Source of the DNA: Thermococcus zilligii AN1
GTDB taxonomy: Archaea; Methanobacteriota_B; Thermococci; Thermococcales; Thermococcaceae
DNA: 64,000 bases
Reading direction: 5' to 3'
NCBI RefSeq assembly: GCF_000258515.1
Contig: NZ_AJLF01000001.1
Coordinates: 62,001 to 126,000, forward strand
In this document: positions 53,558 to 63,085 of the stretch, piece by piece
Layout: every line of letters starts with the position of its first letter
Position numbering within the stretch: the stretch's first letter is position 1
Notes under the pieces: generated by a model
Database searches by the model: none
The model's input: the letters and a program-made list of their open reading frames with translations, nothing else
What the model was told of the DNA's origin: nothing
Program-made: the position numbers and the translations under genes

Positions 53558-56050
53558 TTACTCCAGCCCCTTCCACTTCACCAACCCTAAGAGGAACCGG
53601 TGTGGGAGCTTTTCGTGGTGGGGGTGAATCCTCACAGCGTAGTGCCAGCAGGGGTCGCCGAGATGCCTGAGGGCGTTGCCTTCGTAAACGTAGAGCCACT
53701 CGCTCTCCCCGGCTTCCTGGGGATGCCTGAGCTCGACTATGTGGGGCTTCTCTATTTCGTAGCCCTGAGCCCTGACACCGTAGTAAAGTTCGACCTCAAC
53801 GTCTTCAGGCCTGAGCCCGTCAAGGTAGACCCCGAGCTCGAGCCTCTTGTCCCTGATCTTGGCCTCCCTTATCTCCACGTTGCCCCAGGATGAGACGACC
53901 CTCTCCTTCCAGGCCGCTATTTCCCTGGCCCCCTTGTAGTTCTCCCTCGTGAGCCAGATGTAGTTGCTCATGGCCTTGGAGTAGAACCTGTCCATGTACT
54001 CCTTGACCATCCTGTGCGTGCTGAAGCGCGGGGCTATGCTCTTTATGCTCTCCTTCATCATGTATATCCAGCGGCTCCTGTTCCCGTAGTAGGTGGGGAT
54101 TATCTCCTTCTCGAGCAGGGTGTAGAGGCTCTCAGCGTCCTTCGCGTCGTCCTCTTCGCTCTCCGGCTCGGTGGTCTCCTCCCCAATGACCCAGCCGTTT
54201 TTCCCATTGTAGCCTTCAACCCACCATCCGTCGAAGATGCTCGCGTTGAGGACACCGTTGAGGCCGGCCTTCATGCCGCTCGTCCCGCTTGCTTCAAGCG
54301 GTCTGCGCGGGTTGTTGAGCCAGACGTCGACTCCAGCGACCATGAGCCTCGCGCTCCCCATGTCGTAGTTCTCGAGGACGAATATCTTGCCCCTGAACTC
54401 CGGCATCTGGCTGACCTCGTAAACCCTCCTCAGGAACTCCTTCCCAGCCTCGTCGCGCGGATGGGCCTTCCCGCCGAAGACTATGTAAACCGGCCTTTCT
54501 GGGTTGTTGAGGATTTTCTTCAGCCTCTCAAGGTCGCTCAGGATGAGAGTTGCCCTCTTATAGGTCGCAAAGCGTCTGGCAAAGCCGATTATGAGGGCGT
54601 TCTCGTCTATCTCCGGTATCGGGTCATCGGTTCCGAGCCTCCTGTTCCTCTCCATTGTCTTCTCCCTGAGGAACTCTATGAGCTGTCTCTTGGCCTCGAG
54701 GTGGGCTCCCCAGAGCTCTTCATCCGGGATCCTTTCCACGGCGTACCAGATGCCCTCTATGTTGGTGTGCTCCCTCCAGACCTTGCCGATGTAGCGGTCG
54801 AAGAGCTTCCTCATCTCGTCGTGGACCCACGTCATTGTGTGGACGCCGTTTGTGATGCCCTCTATAGGGATCTCGTTGAGGGGAACTCCGGGCCAGAGGT
54901 CTTTCCACATGCGCTTGCTTACCTCCGCGTGGAGCTGGCTTACGCCGTTGACGTAGCTCGAAGTTCTTATTGCAAGCAGGGTCATGTTGATCTGGTCGCC
55001 CTCGCGGCCGAGTTCGAGTAGCTCCTCCCTTCCCTCGAGGAATTTTGAAAGCCTCTTCCTAACTTCCGCGATCGGGAACCTGTCGTGGCCTGCAGGAACC
55101 GGCGTGTGGGTGGTGAAAACCGTGGTTCCCCTGACGATGCTCAAAGCTTCCGTGAATGTGAGGCCTTTTTCCATGTACCAGGCTATTCTCTGGAGGTTGG
55201 CAAAGGCGGGATGCCCCTCGTTGAGGTGAACCACACCGGGCTCGATGCCGAGGGCCTGGAGCAGTCTCATTCCGCCTATTCCGAGGAGGATCTCCTGTTT
55301 TATTCTCTTGTCCATCTCGGCGTTGTAGAGGTAGTCGCAGATCGCCCTATCCTCCGGGCTGTTCTCGGGCACATCTGTGTCAAGGAGGTAGAGCTTGGCC
55401 ATGCCGACGCTGACCTCAAAGGCCCTCGCGTAGACGATCCTGTTTTCAATGGGGACCTCAACGAGTAGGGGTTTTCCGTCTTTGCTTAGAACAGGCTTTA
55501 TCGGCATTTCCTCGGGCCTGTATTCCGGGAATATCTCCCTCTGCCTTCCGTCCCTGTCTATCTCCTGCCTGAAGTAGCCGTGCTTGTAGAGGAGGCCTAT
55601 AGCTATGAAGGGAAGGCCGAGGTCACTCGCGGTTTTGAGGTGATCCCCGGCGAGGATTCCGAGGCCACCGGAGTAAATCGGGAGGCTCTTGCTTATGCCG
55701 TACTCCATGCAGAGATAGACTATCGGTTTGTCCCATTTGGGGTAGTTGGTCGAGAACCACGTTGATTTCGGGTTCATGTATGCGGTAAACTGGTCCATAA
55801 CGAGCTCGTAGAGGTTCATGAAGTCGTCATCCTTGAGGAGCTCCCAGAACCTCTCTTCGGGCGTGTCAAGAAGGAGCTTGACCGGGTTCTTGTACTCACG
55901 CCAGTGTTCGGAGTCTATGTACTCCCAGAGCCGGGTGGCACGTCTGTTCCAGCTCCACCAGTAGTTATAGGCCAGTTCTGCGAGATTCTCCAGCGGGTAG
56001 GGGAGCTTCGCCCTTATTAAATTCTCAACTGTGTGGGAAACGTCCGCCAT
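53558..56050 (-). CDS. glgP: Alpha-glucan (maltodextrin) phosphorylase
   Basis: 830-residue GT35 phosphorylase of the short archaeal type, releasing glucose 1-phosphate from maltodextrin or glycogen. Visible motifs: AYNYWWSWNRRA, MEYGISKSLPIYSGGLGILAGDHLK in outline (active centre near 105-130), LNEGHPAF, TTHTPVPAGHDRF, GFARRFATYKRA, and the PLP-lysine region EASGTSGMKAGLNG near 610. ATG 56050 follows AAGGTGGTTGCC. A TGM-like site lies at 56064-56080 between TATA (about 56098-56105) and start. PEPCK and the inactive phosphohexomutase follow upstream. Confidence 0.97.
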   Translation of the reverse strand: MADVSHTVENLIRAKLPYPLENLAELAYNYWWSWNRRATRLWEYIDSEHWREYKNPVKLLLDTPEERFWELLKDDDFMNLYELVMDQFTAYMNPKSTWFSTNYPKWDKPIVYLCMEYGISKSLPIYSGGLGILAGDHLKTASDLGLPFIAIGLLYKHGYFRQEIDRDGRQREIFPEYRPEEMPIKPVLSKDGKPLLVEVPIENRIVYARAFEVSVGMAKLYLLDTDVPENSPEDRAICDYLYNAEMDKRIKQEILLGIGGMRLLQALGIEPGVVHLNEGHPAFANLQRIAWYMEKGLTFTEALSIVRGTTVFTTHTPVPAGHDRFPIAEVRKRLSKFLEGREELLELGREGDQINMTLLAIRTSSYVNGVSQLHAEVSKRMWKDLWPGVPLNEIPIEGITNGVHTMTWVHDEMRKLFDRYIGKVWREHTNIEGIWYAVERIPDEELWGAHLEAKRQLIEFLREKTMERNRRLGTDDPIPEIDENALIIGFARRFATYKRATLILSDLERLKKILNNPERPVYIVFGGKAHPRDEAGKEFLRRVYEVSQMPEFRGKIFVLENYDMGSARLMVAGVDVWLNNPRRPLEASGTSGMKAGLNGVLNASIFDGWWVEGYNGKNGWVIGEETTEPESEEDDAKDAESLYTLLEKEIIPTYYGNRSRWIYMMKESIKSIAPRFSTHRMVKEYMDRFYSKAMSNYIWLTRENYKGAREIAAWKERVVSSWGNVEIREAKIRDKRLELGVYLDGLRPEDVEVELYYGVRAQGYEIEKPHIVELRHPQEAGESEWLYVYEGNALRHLGDPCWHYAVRIHPHHEKLPHRFLLGLVKWKGLE

Positions 56051-56063
56051 GGCAACCACCTTA

Positions 56064-56080
56064 TATCATCGACGGTGATA
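56064..56080 (+). promoter_or_regulatory. Thermococcales glycolytic motif (TGM)-like operator of glgP
   Basis: TATCAT-CGACG-GTGATA, one base off the palindromic consensus TATCAC-N5-GTGATA recognised by the TrmB-family regulator Tgr. It lies downstream of the presumed glgP TATA box (TTTTTAAGG on the minus strand near 56100), the position associated with repression of glycolytic genes when sugar is absent. The regulator gene is not in this window. Confidence 0.72.
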
Positions 56081-56142
56081 CCAGATTGACCTCAACCTTA
56101 AAAAGCCTGCCTCTCGTCGGATGACGAAAAAGTAGAAAAGGG

Positions 56143-58017
56143 TCAAGACCCCTCAAAAGCAAAGGGGCTTATGTAGTCGCCGTACTTCTCCCTGGCCTCA
56201 AGGAGGCGCTTCCGCTCTTCCCCAAGAACCTGGAACAGCTCCTTAGGAACGTCCTCAAGTTTCCCGTAGATTCCCTCGATGCGCTCTATCTTCGCCAGAA
56301 GCTCCGGAACCCTTACCGTGAACTGCTTCTCGTAGGCCTCCCTCGTGTATTCTTTGTTCAGGACTTCCTTGAAGAGCCTTCTTAAATCCTCGTACTTCGG
56401 TATGTAGCCTATCGGCGTTTCTATGGCATCGACGTCACCGTGGACCCTCAGCTCCATCCACTTGAGCCAGACTGCCTTGTCGAGCTTGTGGTTGAGCCAG
56501 TTGCCCTTTTCATCGCGGAGGAAGTAGTTGACGGCGAAAATCTTTGGGATCTTCTTCAGCTTTCTGCCGAACTCAAGGTAGTTCCTGAGGTAGTCGCCGA
56601 GGTGAACGCTCATGAAGTCGAGGATTGCCATGGGGTTGAATTCCCTGATGCCCTCTTTGCCGAGCGTTGCCGCGGTCGTTTCGCTCTCGAGGGAGGCACC
56701 CATCGTTATGACGCCGTGCTCCCAGTTGAAGGCTTCCCTCACAGGCGGCCAGGTGTCCTTATCGCGGCCGCCGAATATCATGCCTCCGATTTCGACACCG
56801 CACGGGTTCTCGAGGGCCTCTAAATCCGCGTTGGGGAAGTGTTCAAGCGAAACGGTGAAGCGGGCGTTCTTGTGGCTCGGGGGTATCTCCTTGCCCTCCT
56901 TGTCCTTCTTGCCTTTCCACCACTTTCCGCTGTGGTTTTCCCCCTCATCGGGAATTTCAATGCCCATCCCGTTCCAGTAGGGCTTTCCGTCTTTTACTAA
57001 AACGTTGGAGAAGATTATCTCGACCGGGGAGTGGAGTACCTGCCATATTATCGGGTCGTCCTCCGGGTTGATTCCCTCGATGATGCCGAAAACACCTTTC
57101 TCCACGTTCGCTCCTCTCGCTATTCCATTGACCGGGAGAATGAACGTCAGGTCGTCGCCCACTATGTTCTCCCAGCTTATCATGGCGGTCGACGTTTTCC
57201 CGCACATGCTCGGGTAGGCACCGGTGAAGTATGTCTTTCTACCATGCGGGCCGTTCACCCTCATCAGGAACATGTGTTCGCTGAGCCAGCCCTCTTCGAC
57301 GGCCCTCTTGATTGTAAGCCTGAAGGCGAGCTTCTTGAGGCCTATCGAGTTCCCGCCGTACTGGGTGTTGACTGAATAAACGGTATCGCCCTCGACGTCG
57401 ATGTAGACCCTCCTCCTGTCGAGGTTCTTGCTCGTCTTCCTCTCGTCAAGTTCTCCAGCCGAGTGGATGAAGCGGAGGAACCTCGTGTTCCTTCCAAGCC
57501 TCTTGAAATCCTCATAGCCTTTCCTGTAAAGGAGGAACTCGGAATGGGCAACGTAAGCGGAATCGGTGAGCTGAACGGCCGGAATCGTGAAGATCGAGTT
57601 TTTAGGCCCGAGGACGAAGAAGCAGACGAAAAGCTCCTTACCCTTCATAACGCCCTTCATAAGCTCGCGTATCTCCTTCAGGCTTTCTTCCCTGTCTTTG
57701 GTGTCAACGTAGGGCAGCTTCTTCCCTTTGGGAACCAGGACGGCCGTGTTGGCCTTGTCTCTGGCCTGGTCATAGTAGTTGTCGTAGTGAACCGTGTGGT
57801 TCGGCGTTTCGAGCATCTTTTCTTCCTCATAGTAGAGGGCCTTCCATTTGACATATCTCTCGTCCTCCTCGCTGTCGGTGCAGACGAAGACCCTATCCGG
57901 CCCGAGCCACTCAATCCAATCCGCTAAAAAAGCGTGTAGCTGGGGGTTGTCTATAGCCTTTATCTTTTCAAACTGCTCTTTATCGAGGAGCTTTTCAAGC
58001 CTCTCAAGGGGTTCCAT
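56143..58017 (-). CDS. pckG: Phosphoenolpyruvate carboxykinase (GTP)
   Basis: 624-residue GTP-dependent PEPCK converting oxaloacetate to PEP (or the reverse) at the gluconeogenic branch. The P-loop PSMCGKTSTAM (about 269-279) carries the catalytic Cys272; GGNSIGLKKLAFRL and NPMAILDFMSVHLGDYL are family blocks. ATG 58017 follows AGGAGGTGGCACC. The TATA ACTATTTAATAC is near 58041-58053. A TGM-like site (58163-58179) is 100-plus bp upstream, shared with the divergent gene, the placement expected for activation of gluconeogenic genes by Tgr. Confidence 0.96.
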   Translation of the reverse strand: MEPLERLEKLLDKEQFEKIKAIDNPQLHAFLADWIEWLGPDRVFVCTDSEEDERYVKWKALYYEEEKMLETPNHTVHYDNYYDQARDKANTAVLVPKGKKLPYVDTKDREESLKEIRELMKGVMKGKELFVCFFVLGPKNSIFTIPAVQLTDSAYVAHSEFLLYRKGYEDFKRLGRNTRFLRFIHSAGELDERKTSKNLDRRRVYIDVEGDTVYSVNTQYGGNSIGLKKLAFRLTIKRAVEEGWLSEHMFLMRVNGPHGRKTYFTGAYPSMCGKTSTAMISWENIVGDDLTFILPVNGIARGANVEKGVFGIIEGINPEDDPIIWQVLHSPVEIIFSNVLVKDGKPYWNGMGIEIPDEGENHSGKWWKGKKDKEGKEIPPSHKNARFTVSLEHFPNADLEALENPCGVEIGGMIFGGRDKDTWPPVREAFNWEHGVITMGASLESETTAATLGKEGIREFNPMAILDFMSVHLGDYLRNYLEFGRKLKKIPKIFAVNYFLRDEKGNWLNHKLDKAVWLKWMELRVHGDVDAIETPIGYIPKYEDLRRLFKEVLNKEYTREAYEKQFTVRVPELLAKIERIEGIYGKLEDVPKELFQVLGEERKRLLEAREKYGDYISPFAFEGS

Positions 58018-58162
58018 GGTGCCACCTCCTGAACTCCTCGGGGTGATGTATTAAATAGTTTACCCGGGAACAACCGGTACTGCGCAGGATATTTAAGTCC
58101 ATCGAACCACAAAGTTTATCACAAGGGCGCCGTCTATATTGGGGGAAAAGCTTGAAAAAGAA

Positions 58163-58179
58163 TAACACTCACGGTGATA
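58163..58179 (+). promoter_or_regulatory. TGM-like operator between pckG and the phosphohexomutase-like gene
   Basis: TAACAC-TCACG-GTGATA, one base off the Tgr consensus TATCAC-N5-GTGATA. It lies in the 177-bp divergent gap, 15 nt upstream of ATG 58195 and about 145 nt upstream of pckG. A further half site TATCAC is at 58117-58122 and a TATA-like ATATTTAAG at about 58090, so promoter layout for the plus-strand gene is unclear. Confidence 0.65.
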
Positions 58180-58194
58180 TGTGGAGGTGATAGT

Positions 58195-58902
58195 ATGGAG
58201 CTGTACTATTCAGAAAAGTTCAAGCCGGAGGAACTGGCGCTGTTGGGGCGTGCAGTGGGTACGGTTGCCCACGGGACAACCATAGTGGGAAGGGACGGAA
58301 GGGCCCTCTCAAGATATGGCAAGAGGGCCATGGTTGTCGGTATCGTGAGCACAGGATCAACCATAATGGACGTCCGCCTCATTCCCCTCATTGCCCTGAA
58401 GGACTTCGCCCACAAAAAGGGTCTTCCCCTGGCGTACGTCTACTACCATGAGGGGGTGAGGGTCGAGGTCAGCGGTCTCGACGCTGAGGAAATAGAAACG
58501 ATACTCCAGACCAGGAGTTTTATTGAGGCCCATCCGAGTGACATCGGCGCGACGGTTTACTATCCCAACGCCCTTGACGATTTCATGAACGACATCCTCA
58601 AGAAGTACCACATGAGCCTCGGAATGAAAGTCCTGGTTGATGCAATGAACACTCCAGCGGTGCTCTTCTTCCCGCGCCTTTCGGAGGCTCTTGGGATCGA
58701 AGTCGAGATAATGAATGACATGATGAGCAGCTACCTTCCCCCGAAACCAAAGGAGGTCTTTCTCCATAAGTTAAAGAAAGAGGGTTACAACTTTGGACTA
58801 CGGTTCAGGCCGGATGGACACGTTGAACTTCACACTGGGGAGGAAGAGGTTGAATTTGGAAGCATGTGGGCTCTGCTGGATCACATTAAGAAGATCTTTT
58901 GA
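58195..58902 (+). CDS. Phosphohexomutase-like protein lacking catalytic motifs
   Basis: 235 residues, about half a normal phosphomannomutase/phosphoglucomutase (about 450). Domain 1: [24 protein letters not shown], then [20 protein letters not shown]; where the active-site (T/S)ASHNP should be the sequence is [16 protein letters not shown], with no serine loop. Domain 2: [20 protein letters not shown]. Where DGDADR metal loop should follow there is [14 protein letters not shown]. So neither phosphoserine nor Mg site is present. It should be a sugar-phosphate-binding regulator or partner, not a mutase. GGAGGTGATAGT precedes ATG 58195. Divergent from pckG under a TGM-like site. Confidence 0.85.
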   Translation: MELYYSEKFKPEELALLGRAVGTVAHGTTIVGRDGRALSRYGKRAMVVGIVSTGSTIMDVRLIPLIALKDFAHKKGLPLAYVYYHEGVRVEVSGLDAEEIETILQTRSFIEAHPSDIGATVYYPNALDDFMNDILKKYHMSLGMKVLVDAMNTPAVLFFPRLSEALGIEVEIMNDMMSSYLPPKPKEVFLHKLKKEGYNFGLRFRPDGHVELHTGEEEVEFGSMWALLDHIKKIF

Positions 58903-58979
58903 TTCCGTTTCCTCACTTTTCTGCTCACAAAACTATTAAAGGCCATTGGGATTATCCTCCCCGGTGGGAGGTGAAGTCT

Positions 58980-59606
58980 GTGGGGATATTCATTGTCCTG
59001 GAGGGCATTGATGGCGCTGGAAAATCCACTCAGGCTAAAATGCTGGCTGAATGGTTTGAAAAAAGGGGCTACGAAGTTGTTCTGACGAAGGAACCGACTG
59101 ACACCGCCTTTGGAAAGCTCATCAGGAGACTCGTTCTGACCGGCGGCAGGGAGGGTATCATAGATGGGGCAAGGATAAGCCATGAGGCAGAAGCACTTCT
59201 CTTCGCTGCGGATAGGGCAGAGCACGTGGACAAGCTTATACGCCCCTCTCTCGAGGCTGGAAAAGTCGTTATCTCGGACAGGTACTTTTACTCCTCTCTT
59301 GCCTATCAGTGGGCAAGGGGCCTTGACCTGGAATGGCTCATAGACCTCAACAGGTTCGCCATCAGGCCTGACTTGGCGGTTCTCCTTGACCTCCCCGTAA
59401 AGGAGAGCATGAGGAGGATAAACCGGAGAAGTTTGAAGAGTGAGTTTGATAAAATTGCTGAACTGCAACGGAAGGTCAGGGAGAATTATCTTAAGCTGGT
59501 CGAAATGTTCCCGGAAATGCGTATAGTCAACGCCCAGAACAGCATTGAAGACATACACAACGACATAGTGGGCCTTATAGAGGAAGAGATCCTTAAAAAG
59601 ACTTGA
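58980..59606 (+). CDS. tmk: Thymidylate kinase
   Basis: 208-residue dTMP kinase, P-loop [12 protein letters not shown] at residues 7-18, DR(Y/H)-type motif [13 protein letters not shown], and the LID region RRINRRS. It phosphorylates dTMP to dTDP for DNA synthesis. GTG 58980 follows GGGAGGTGAAGTCT; upstream residues in the same frame are not family-like. TATA-like ACTATTAAAG is near 58932. The two tRNA genes that follow are on the other strand. Confidence 0.95.
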   Translation: MGIFIVLEGIDGAGKSTQAKMLAEWFEKRGYEVVLTKEPTDTAFGKLIRRLVLTGGREGIIDGARISHEAEALLFAADRAEHVDKLIRPSLEAGKVVISDRYFYSSLAYQWARGLDLEWLIDLNRFAIRPDLAVLLDLPVKESMRRINRRSLKSEFDKIAELQRKVRENYLKLVEMFPEMRIVNAQNSIEDIHNDIVGLIEEEILKKT

Positions 59607-59707
59607 AGATTTCGCTGTTCCTCTTTTCCTGCGAACAATTCTGGAAAGCTGGCCCAAAACGCCCCCTCGGCGGGGTTTGTAAGTCCAGCCCAGCAGAAAG
59701 GGTTTGC

Positions 59708-59785
59708 TGGTGGGCCCGCGGGGATTCGAACCCCGGACCTCCACCGTGTCAGGGTGGCGTCATAACCAGTCTAGACCACGGGCCC
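59708..59785 (-). tRNA. tRNA-Val (GAC)
   Basis: 78 nt with encoded CCA. Acceptor GGGCCCG/CGGGCCC, discriminator A; anticodon stem CCACC/GGTGG around CTGACAC gives GAC, reading GTC/GTT. T-loop GTTCGAA. Confidence 0.96.
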
Positions 59786-59796
59786 GGCCCAAATGT

Positions 59797-59874
<78 letters not shown>

Positions 59875-59947
59875 ACCCGAAAGCCGTAATCACCTATCTG
59901 GGCGGGTTTATAAATTTTGCGGTGGCAACAAACAAAAAGTGGGAAAA

Positions 59948-61459
59948 TCAGATGTTCCCAATCCTCTGGAGAACCATGCCCTCTATTCTTATTGGCTCTG
60001 TTCTCCTGGCGTAGACTATAGCCTGCTCCAGTCTGGCCTCGCTCCCGGCGTAGATCTTGAAGAGGGGATCGCCCTCCTTGACCTTCTCGCCCACTTTGAC
60101 GTAGAGCTCCACTCCAGCCCCTTTGTCCTCGGGTGCCCCTGCGGCCCTGGCTATTCCCGTTATCGCGCGGTTGTCAATGGAGGTGACGTATCCACTCGTG
60201 GGGGCGACGAAGGTGTATGTTTTGTCCCCCACCGGTATATCTTCCGGCTTGATGTTGGGATCTCCTCCCTGGGCTTCTATGATCTCCTTCATCTTCTCCC
60301 AGGCTTTGCCGCTGTCAAGTATCTCTTTAGCCATCCTCTTTCCAGCCCCTGGAGGGGCAACCCCACCCATCTCGAGCAGTATCCCTGCCAGCCCAGTGGC
60401 TTTCTCTATCAGGCTTCCGGGGCCCTTGCCGGTCATCAGGGCTAAAAGGGCCTCTTTAGCTTCGAGAGCCGGTCCCACGGTGTGTCCTATCGGCTGGCCA
60501 CCGTAGGTTATCGCAACTTCAACGTACTGGCCGAGCCTCTTGCCGAGCTCTATGAAGTCCTTGGCCAGAGCCCTTGCCTGATCGACGGTTTCGACTTTGA
60601 CCCCCTTTCCAGTGGGTATGTCGATGAGGATGTACTGGCTGCCAATGGCGTACTTCTTTGACATTATGCTCGCCAGCATGAGCCCGGTTGGATCGATGCT
60701 TAGGGCACGCTCGGCCTTTATCGTTAGGTCGTCCGCTGGGGCAAGGTTTAGGGCCCCTCCCCACACAAGGCACGCACCGACTTTTTCCACTATGCTCTTG
60801 ATTTCGTCGAGGGAGAACGTCACGTTCGCGAAGACCTCAACAACGTCCGCTGTCCCTGCGGCGCTGGTTATGGCCCTTGAGCTGGTCTTGGGTATGGTCA
60901 GTCCGGCGGCGGCAACTATCGGCACGACGAGGATGTTGGTCTTGTTCCCGGGGACGCCACCGATGCTGTGGACGTCCGTTATCGGCTTCCTGTCGATGTC
61001 GAGCATGTCTCCGGTTTCAGCCATTGCTATTGTCAGAGCGGCTATCTCATCCATGTCAAGGCCGTTTATCTCGAGTGCAGTCACAAAGGAACTTATCTCT
61101 ATATCCCTGAGCTTCCTGTCCACGATGTCCCTTACAATGGCCTCAATCTCCACTTTCCTGAGCTTCTCACCACTCATCTTCTTCTTTATGTAGCGAACGC
61201 TCTCGGGAGTTCCTGCCGGCACGACCTCGACAACTTCACCGTCTGAAAGATTGTGGAGTTGCAGGACATCCTTGCTGACACCCACTTCCCCCGGCTGAAC
61301 AAAGCTGCTTATCACCAGGCTGCCGTAGATGCTCCTTTTGCCGTATTCTATTTTAACGAGGTCATCCGGGTGTAGCTTCGCTGCCTTCGCATCCTCTGGG
61401 TGTATGAAGATGGAGTACCTGTCCGTATACGCATCCACTATCTTCACGGTTGCCTTCAT
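59948..61459 (-). CDS. AMP phosphorylase (archaeal thymidine-phosphorylase family)
   Basis: 503-residue enzyme of the archaeal AMP-salvage pathway, splitting AMP with phosphate to adenine and ribose 1,5-bisphosphate, which then goes to ribulose bisphosphate and RubisCO. N-terminal extra domain [18 protein letters not shown], then the TP/PNP core: [16 protein letters not shown]-type [31 protein letters not shown] and [15 protein letters not shown] 61459 follows GGAGGGAGTGACG; 25 further residues upstream are not family-like. Partner isomerase and RubisCO are not in the window. Confidence 0.94.
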   Translation of the reverse strand: MKATVKIVDAYTDRYSIFIHPEDAKAAKLHPDDLVKIEYGKRSIYGSLVISSFVQPGEVGVSKDVLQLHNLSDGEVVEVVPAGTPESVRYIKKKMSGEKLRKVEIEAIVRDIVDRKLRDIEISSFVTALEINGLDMDEIAALTIAMAETGDMLDIDRKPITDVHSIGGVPGNKTNILVVPIVAAAGLTIPKTSSRAITSAAGTADVVEVFANVTFSLDEIKSIVEKVGACLVWGGALNLAPADDLTIKAERALSIDPTGLMLASIMSKKYAIGSQYILIDIPTGKGVKVETVDQARALAKDFIELGKRLGQYVEVAITYGGQPIGHTVGPALEAKEALLALMTGKGPGSLIEKATGLAGILLEMGGVAPPGAGKRMAKEILDSGKAWEKMKEIIEAQGGDPNIKPEDIPVGDKTYTFVAPTSGYVTSIDNRAITGIARAAGAPEDKGAGVELYVKVGEKVKEGDPLFKIYAGSEARLEQAIVYARRTEPIRIEGMVLQRIGNI

Positions 61460-61546
61460 CGTCACTCCCTCCTGAAGATGGGTATCCCAGCAATACGATA
61501 AAACCCTTTTTAACGTCTTCGCTTGTGTGAACAAAAAAGGAGGAGT

Positions 61547-61786
61547 TCAGTAAGTGGGGGTGTCCTGTAATACTGGAGGATATGATCTTAGGGGAGATCT
61601 GAACCTTTCGAGAACCTGGGCAACGTCCTCGGCAACTTCAAGGAATACCCTGGGTATGGGAAACGTGGGGTCGTACATTGCCCGTATAACGTCCGAAACG
61701 TCGGCTGAGTAGAGCCTCTTCTTAAAGAGGTACACCCGATTCTCCCTAATCTCCACGATCCGGTCTGGGTATCCCAGCCGGATCAT
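61547..61786 (-). CDS. Small hypothetical protein
   Basis: 79 residues, MIRLGYPDRIVEIRENRVYL at the start, then DVSDVIRAMYDPTFPIPRVFLEVAEDVAQVLERFRS in two helices and a Pro-rich end. Soluble, no Cys or known motif. ATG 61786 has GGTGATGACC before it; two other in-frame starts lie within 24 nt upstream. It is 87 nt upstream of AMP phosphorylase on the same strand. Confidence 0.65.
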   Translation of the reverse strand: MIRLGYPDRIVEIRENRVYLFKKRLYSADVSDVIRAMYDPTFPIPRVFLEVAEDVAQVLERFRSPLRSYPPVLQDTPTY

Positions 61787-61885
61787 GGTCATCACCGGAA
61801 TTAGAAACAATAGGTAATTTAAAAAGTTAACGGGGCAACTGTGAGAAATACGGGGGCGAGAAGTTGGAAATTTAAAAAAGGCAGC

Positions 61886-62134
61886 TCACAGGTTTCTGAC
61901 TTCTTCCTCTATACTGCTTTCGAGTTCTTTTTCCCACTCCTCCACATCGAAGTCAACCAGCTCCTCTTCGAGTTCCTCTTTGAGGTTTGTGACACGTCTT
62001 TTGAGGGCGTTCTTAGTTTCCTCATCGTAGACAACGTAGTACGGGTTCTTCTTGGCCGAGAGGTACAACAGGAGGACTATTAAGTTCGTGAAAATAAGGA
62101 CTATAAGCAGTGCCGCGTAGAGTCCGTTGACCAT
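61886..62134 (-). CDS. Small single-pass membrane protein
   Basis: 82 residues: one N-terminal transmembrane helix (LYAALLIVLIFTNLIVLLLYL, residues about 5-25), a short basic turn, then a highly acidic coiled tail EELEEELVDFDVEEWEKELE. ATG 62134 behind AGGTGATTGGA. It begins 5 nt after minD stops, so the two are co-translated; it could be a membrane anchor or partner for MinD. Function unknown. Confidence 0.78.
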   Translation of the reverse strand: MVNGLYAALLIVLIFTNLIVLLLYLSAKKNPYYVVYDEETKNALKRRVTNLKEELEEELVDFDVEEWEKELESSIEEEVRNL

Positions 62135-62139
62135 TCCAA

Positions 62140-62919
62140 TCACCTCTTTCCGCCGAATATTGCCTTGAAGACCCTCTTGATCGGGCTCTCTGGCTCGGGT
62201 GGCTGCCACTTGATTCCAGCCAGCTTTGCGGCAAGCTGTTTGATCGCTATCGCGGCCGGGCTCGTCGGATTCTTTATGACGAGGGGAACACCGTAGGCAC
62301 TGGCCCTCTTAACCTCCGGATCCTCAGGGATGACGGCTAAAACTGGAACTTCGAGGATGGCTTCTATTTCCTCCTGCGTGAGCTCGGTCTTCTCGTTGGT
62401 GACCCTGTTGAGCACTGCACCCAGGGGAAGCGTTCCGAGCTTTTCAGCTATGAGCTTGGTCTTGAGGGAGTCCGTTATGGCAGATATCTCGGGGTTCGTG
62501 ACTATTATGAGCTCCTTACCGATGAGCAGGGCAGTAACGGATGTCATCTCAAGACCTGCCGGGGCATCGATGAGGATGAAATCGGCCATCTGGCTGATCT
62601 CCCTTATGACCTCCTTTAGTCTTTCTGGCTTGGCCTTCTTGACCTTCTCCAGGCTGAGCCCACCGGGGATAACTTTTACTCCGGCGGGCCCTTCGTAGAT
62701 TGCATCCTTGAGGTCTGCTTCCTTCGCTAAAACGTCGTGGAGCGTTATGGGTATGTCCTCCATTCCGAGGACGAGGCTCAGGTTTGCCATAGTTATGTCT
62801 GCGTCAATGAGAATCACTTCCTTTCCGAATTGAGCCAGTGCCACACCTAAATTTGCAACCATCGTGGTTTTACCGGTACCACCCTTTCCAGAGGCAAAAA
62901 CTATGGACCTGCCCTCCAA
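62140..62919 (-). CDS. minD: MinD-type ATPase with C-terminal membrane-targeting helix
   Basis: 259-residue deviant Walker A ATPase: FASGKGGTGKTTMVANLG, DADITMANLSLVLG, LIDAPAGLEMT, TNPEISAITD. It ends SPIKRVFKAIFGGKR, a basic amphipathic helix like the membrane-targeting sequence of bacterial MinD, so it probably cycles at the membrane. TTG 62919 has GGAGGTG six bases upstream; GTG 62928 is the alternative. Paralog of the gene at 12361. Confidence 0.9.
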   Translation of the reverse strand: MEGRSIVFASGKGGTGKTTMVANLGVALAQFGKEVILIDADITMANLSLVLGMEDIPITLHDVLAKEADLKDAIYEGPAGVKVIPGGLSLEKVKKAKPERLKEVIREISQMADFILIDAPAGLEMTSVTALLIGKELIIVTNPEISAITDSLKTKLIAEKLGTLPLGAVLNRVTNEKTELTQEEIEAILEVPVLAVIPEDPEVKRASAYGVPLVIKNPTSPAAIAIKQLAAKLAGIKWQPPEPESPIKRVFKAIFGGKR

Positions 62920-63085
62920 AGCCGGCACCTCCTGCTGGGTATATCATCGCGTGGCTTCGAGTAACCTAAGCTCTTTAAAGCGAAACGGCTTTTATCTTTT
63001 GTGGTTGGGCGTGTACATAAAAAGCCCTCTCAAGGCCCAGCAAACTTTTAAAAGATGTGAAAAAAGCAGATGGGTGGGTGAAAAA

